Made by a program: the position numbers and the translations under genes. Shown here piece after piece: positions 6,906 to 8,336 of a stretch of DNA of 8,336 nt. How positions within the stretch are numbered: the first letter of the stretch is position 1; every line of letters begins with the position of its first letter. The notes below the pieces were generated by a model, which made no database searches, was not told the origin of the DNA, and worked only from the letters and a program-made list of their open reading frames with translations. The stretch spans positions 1 to 8,336 of the forward strand of contig CAMLEF010000205.1 in NCBI GenBank assembly GCA_946478675.1, read 5' to 3'. The stretch is from an uncultured Flavobacteriales bacterium (GTDB lineage: Bacteria > Bacteroidota > Bacteroidia > Palsa-965).

Positions 6906-7739
6906 TTATTTATCGTTCGGTTGTGTACGGAAGATGAGCAGCGGGTAAGCGGGAAAGCGGTCGCCGGAGTATCCTCCGCTTAAAAAACTTTTGAGCAGCG
7001 AACCGTTCTGCAGCGCGATGGCAAGCACGTCGGCTTGTTTCTCCTGCATCAGGCGATCGAGGCTTTGGCGAATGTCGCTGTCGGGCACGCGGCGGAAGCT
7101 CAGCTCCGTTTCCGGCCCGCAGAGCTCTTCCATTTTTTCGCGAAAAGCATTGTAAACGTCCTGGCTGATATTGGAATCATGCGCACTGATGTGAACCAAT
7201 TGCGTGGTGCATTTCAGCGCGCCGGAAAATTCTTTGAGCCAGGGCAGCAAGGATTCGCTTCCGGGATAATCCCATGCAAACGCTATTTTCCCAATGGGAT
7301 TAAACGTGACGCCCTGCGGGATCACCAGCACCGGCGCTTTTGCTTCCCGCGCAATATGGATCGCCACCGGGCCGAAGAGACGACGCAGCAGGCTCCCGGT
7401 TTCGCTTTCGGCAACGATGACGAGGCTGTCTTTCTCTGCCGCGCGGGCCACCGCTTCTTCGATCGTGATCACGCCGGATTCCACTTCCGACGAACAGGAA
7501 ACGCGGTACGTTTTCGCCAGCTCGTCGCACCAGCCGCGTAATTGCTGCGAAGCACGGGCAGTGCGCTCATTCATCTCTTCCGTGCGATTGACCGGCAGCA
7601 GCAATTCGTTCGACACGAGCGGTTCTACGTGCAGCAGTTCCAGCGATGCGCCGATCGTTCGGCAAAAGCCGGCCGCATATTCCGCGGCATTGCGGGAAGC
7701 CGGGGAAAAATCAACAGGACAAATAATTTTCCGGATCAT
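6906..7739 (-). CDS. Tandem universal stress protein (UspA family, 277 aa)
   Basis: This cytosolic protein has two UspA-like domains in one chain. Domain 1 (about 1-141) begins with the classic MIRKIICPVDFSPASRNAAEYA strand-helix and ends with APVLVIP (135-141). Domain 2 (about 149-270) starts KIAFAWDYPGSESLLPWL and ends with the strand PLLIFR (266-271). In place of the ATP-binding signature G-x2-G-x9-G-[ST], domain 1 has ESETGSLLRRLFGP (111-124) and domain 2 NGSLLKSFLSGGYSGD (245-260). Both are degenerate, so nucleotide binding is uncertain. Two-domain USPs of this size are common in Bacteroidota. The gene is the first of the five-gene operon and has a TACTTTTG promoter element in front. The ATG at 7739 is immediately before the conserved first strand and has no Shine-Dalgarno sequence. 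It is probably a regulatory or protective protein induced by stress. Its partner is unknown. Confidence 0.92.
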   Translation of the reverse strand: MIRKIICPVDFSPASRNAAEYAAGFCRTIGASLELLHVEPLVSNELLLPVNRTEEMNERTARASQQLRGWCDELAKTYRVSCSSEVESGVITIEEAVARAAEKDSLVIVAESETGSLLRRLFGPVAIHIAREAKAPVLVIPQGVTFNPIGKIAFAWDYPGSESLLPWLKEFSGALKCTTQLVHISAHDSNISQDVYNAFREKMEELCGPETELSFRRVPDSDIRQSLDRLMQEKQADVLAIALQNGSLLKSFLSGGYSGDRFPAYPLLIFRTQPNDK

Positions 7740-7763
7740 GAGAGGGAGCGGTAGTGATTATGC

Positions 7764-7771
7764 CAAAAGTA
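7764..7771 (-). promoter_or_regulatory. Bacteroidota -7 promoter element for the usp operon
   Basis: On the minus strand this reads TACTTTTG, an exact match to the TAnnTTTG -7 consensus of the Bacteroidota housekeeping sigma factor. It predicts a transcript start about 20 bases before the usp ATG. No TTG -33 element is present at the usual spacing. That position is occupied by the palindrome at 7782-7794, which suggests an activated or otherwise regulated promoter. Confidence 0.6.
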
Positions 7772-7781
7772 GACGGCTCGT

Positions 7782-7794
7782 TGCCGCAGCGGCA
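7782..7794. promoter_or_regulatory. 13-base perfect palindrome, candidate operator of the usp operon
   Basis: TGCCGC (7782-7787) and GCGGCA (7789-7794) are exact inverted repeats around one central base. The centre (7788) is about 20 bases upstream of the centre of the -7 element, i.e. at the place of a -33 box. A smaller palindrome GTCA-G-TGAC lies further up at 7825-7833. Position and symmetry suggest a binding site for a dimeric regulator. The regulator is unknown and chance is possible in GC-rich DNA. Confidence 0.35.
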
Positions 7795-7851
7795 TGACCG
7801 CACTCATCCGCGCAATTGATGCTGGTCAGTGACGACTTTTTTTCGCGGGCG

Positions 7852-7859
7852 TAGTTTTA
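7852..7859 (+). promoter_or_regulatory. Candidate -7 element for the proline-rich gene
   Basis: TAGTTTTA matches TAnnTTTG at all but the last base and lies 19 bases before the ATG at 7879, giving a leader of about 15 bases. A TTG at the usual -33 spacing is not seen, so the call is tentative. Together with the minus-strand element at 7764-7771 it would make this 139-base gap a divergent promoter region. Confidence 0.4.
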
Positions 7860-7878
7860 CTTCATTATTAATAAAAAA

Positions 7879-8055
7879 ATGAAAAGCCAATCGCCGGAAA
7901 AAGATCCGCCCGTAAAAGCGCCGGAGCCGCACGTCCCTTCCTTGCCGGAAATCAAGCCGTTACCGGGAAAAGAGCATCCCGTATTGCCGCCGTCACCGGA
8001 GATTCGGCCGGACCCGCAGCCGGGCATCTCCCCCGCTCCTCAGCGCGAATGTTGA
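7879..8055 (+). CDS. Small proline-rich hypothetical protein (58 aa)
   Basis: The reading frame from ATG 7879 to TGA 8053-8055 encodes 58 residues, nearly a third of them proline, plus many Glu and Lys, with no aromatic residue. An imperfect repeat is visible: PEIKPLPG (23-30) and PEIRPDPQPG (40-49). There is no signal peptide, lipobox or membrane segment. A single cysteine is the very last residue. Such composition predicts an extended, disordered chain. Short proteins with PEI[KR]P-like repeats are, to my knowledge, frequent in Bacteroidota genomes and have no assigned function. Evidence that it is real: a clean ATG after an A-rich leader, a candidate promoter, strongly biased but ordered amino-acid composition, and its place between two well-supported genes. 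It is divergent from usp and 58 bases upstream of the PAS gene. Confidence 0.65.
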   Translation: MKSQSPEKDPPVKAPEPHVPSLPEIKPLPGKEHPVLPPSPEIRPDPQPGISPAPQREC

Positions 8056-8098
8056 ATTCATCAACGTTTTCATTAGGATTCGTCTGCAAACTTTTTTC

Positions 8099-8106
8099 TA
8101 CATTTA
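8099..8106 (+). promoter_or_regulatory. Possible -7 element before the PAS gene
   Basis: TACATTTA resembles TAnnTTTG with one mismatch at the last base. It ends only 7 bases before the ATG at 8114, so a transcript from it would be almost leaderless. That is why confidence is low. The gene could instead be read through from the proline-rich gene, since no terminator hairpin is visible in 8056-8098. Confidence 0.25.
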
Positions 8107-8113
8107 CGAGGCA

Positions 8114-8336
8114 ATGCAGACGCATCAGCTTAACGTCCTCGAAGGGGAAGCGGGATTTCGGGTATTGTTTCAGTACGCTACCATCAGCATCCTGGTGGTG
8201 GGTACGGAAGGGAAAATCGAGCTAGCTAACCCCTGTGCGCAAGATCTTTTCGGCTACACTTCAGCCGAACTGATCGGCCAACCGCGTGAAATGATTATTC
8301 CTTCCGGCGTGCTTCAGAAGCAGACGCATCACGGCT
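8114..8336 (+). CDS. PAS-domain sensory protein, N-terminal part (cut by window end)
   Basis: Only the first 74 residues are visible. After a short leader (MQTHQLNVLEGEAGFR) the chain reads as a PAS fold start: VLFQYATISILVVGTEGKIE (17-36), LANPCAQDLFGYTSAELIGQ (38-57) and MIIPSGVLQKQTHHG at the window edge. This is the typical PAS sequence of sensor histidine kinases or diguanylate cyclases (I..AN.A...LFGY...EL.GQ...M.IP). No membrane segment precedes the PAS domain, so a cytosolic sensor is likely. In this phylum the rest is most often a histidine kinase, but the output domain lies outside the window. The ATG at 8114 is preceded by CGAGGCA, a weak Shine-Dalgarno-like stretch, and no alternative ATG lies just upstream in frame. 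Confidence 0.85.
   Translation, partial: MQTHQLNVLEGEAGFRVLFQYATISILVVGTEGKIELANPCAQDLFGYTSAELIGQPREMIIPSGVLQKQTHHG

Noticed and set aside
1..8336. Mobile element, CRISPR array, tRNA/rRNA or phage/defence system
   Set aside because: No transposase, integrase, terminal repeats, spaced direct repeats, structured RNA gene or defence-related nuclease was seen. All sizeable genes belong to metabolic, stress, transport or sensory families.

Overview
The window looks like chromosomal DNA from a member of the Bacteroidota, possibly a Chitinophagaceae-like lineage with a GC content in the mid-50s judged by eye. The evidence is indirect. Gene starts lack Shine-Dalgarno sequences. The best promoter match has the Bacteroidota -7 form TAnnTTTG. 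A small proline-rich PEI[KR]P-type protein is present, of a kind often seen in this phylum. The tandem universal stress protein also fits. No rRNA, tRNA, CRISPR array, insertion sequence or other mobile element is visible.

Layout. Bases 1-308 hold no confident gene. They contain a strong, symmetrical rho-independent terminator (116-150) and overlapping inverted repeats just before a plus-strand nitroreductase (309-887). The nitroreductase converges on a long minus-strand gene train that reads from 7739 down to 907. In transcription order this is a tandem universal stress protein (usp), phosphoenolpyruvate synthase (ppsA), a short-chain dehydrogenase (SDR), a 90-residue zinc-ribbon protein, and a MgtA-type (P3B) P-type ATPase. 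Gaps are 11, -14 (overlap), 17 and 21 bases, so this is almost certainly one operon. A TACTTTTG -7 element lies upstream of usp, with a 13-base perfect palindrome in the place of a -33 element. Divergent to it on the plus strand are a 58-residue proline-rich protein (7879-8055) and the start of a PAS-domain sensory protein (8114 to the window end).

How the genes may work together (inference). A universal stress protein, a gluconeogenic PEP-forming enzyme, a redox SDR, a flavin nitroreductase and a cation-pumping ATPase beside a PAS sensor form a set reminiscent of low-oxygen or dormancy regulons. The mycobacterial DosR regulon, for example, contains USPs, nitroreductases, the P-type ATPase CtpF and a sensor kinase. 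The window supports the operon strongly and the shared physiological role only by analogy. None of the individual protein families is new. The less-described parts are the gene combination, the zinc-ribbon protein, the proline-rich protein and the regulatory palindromes.
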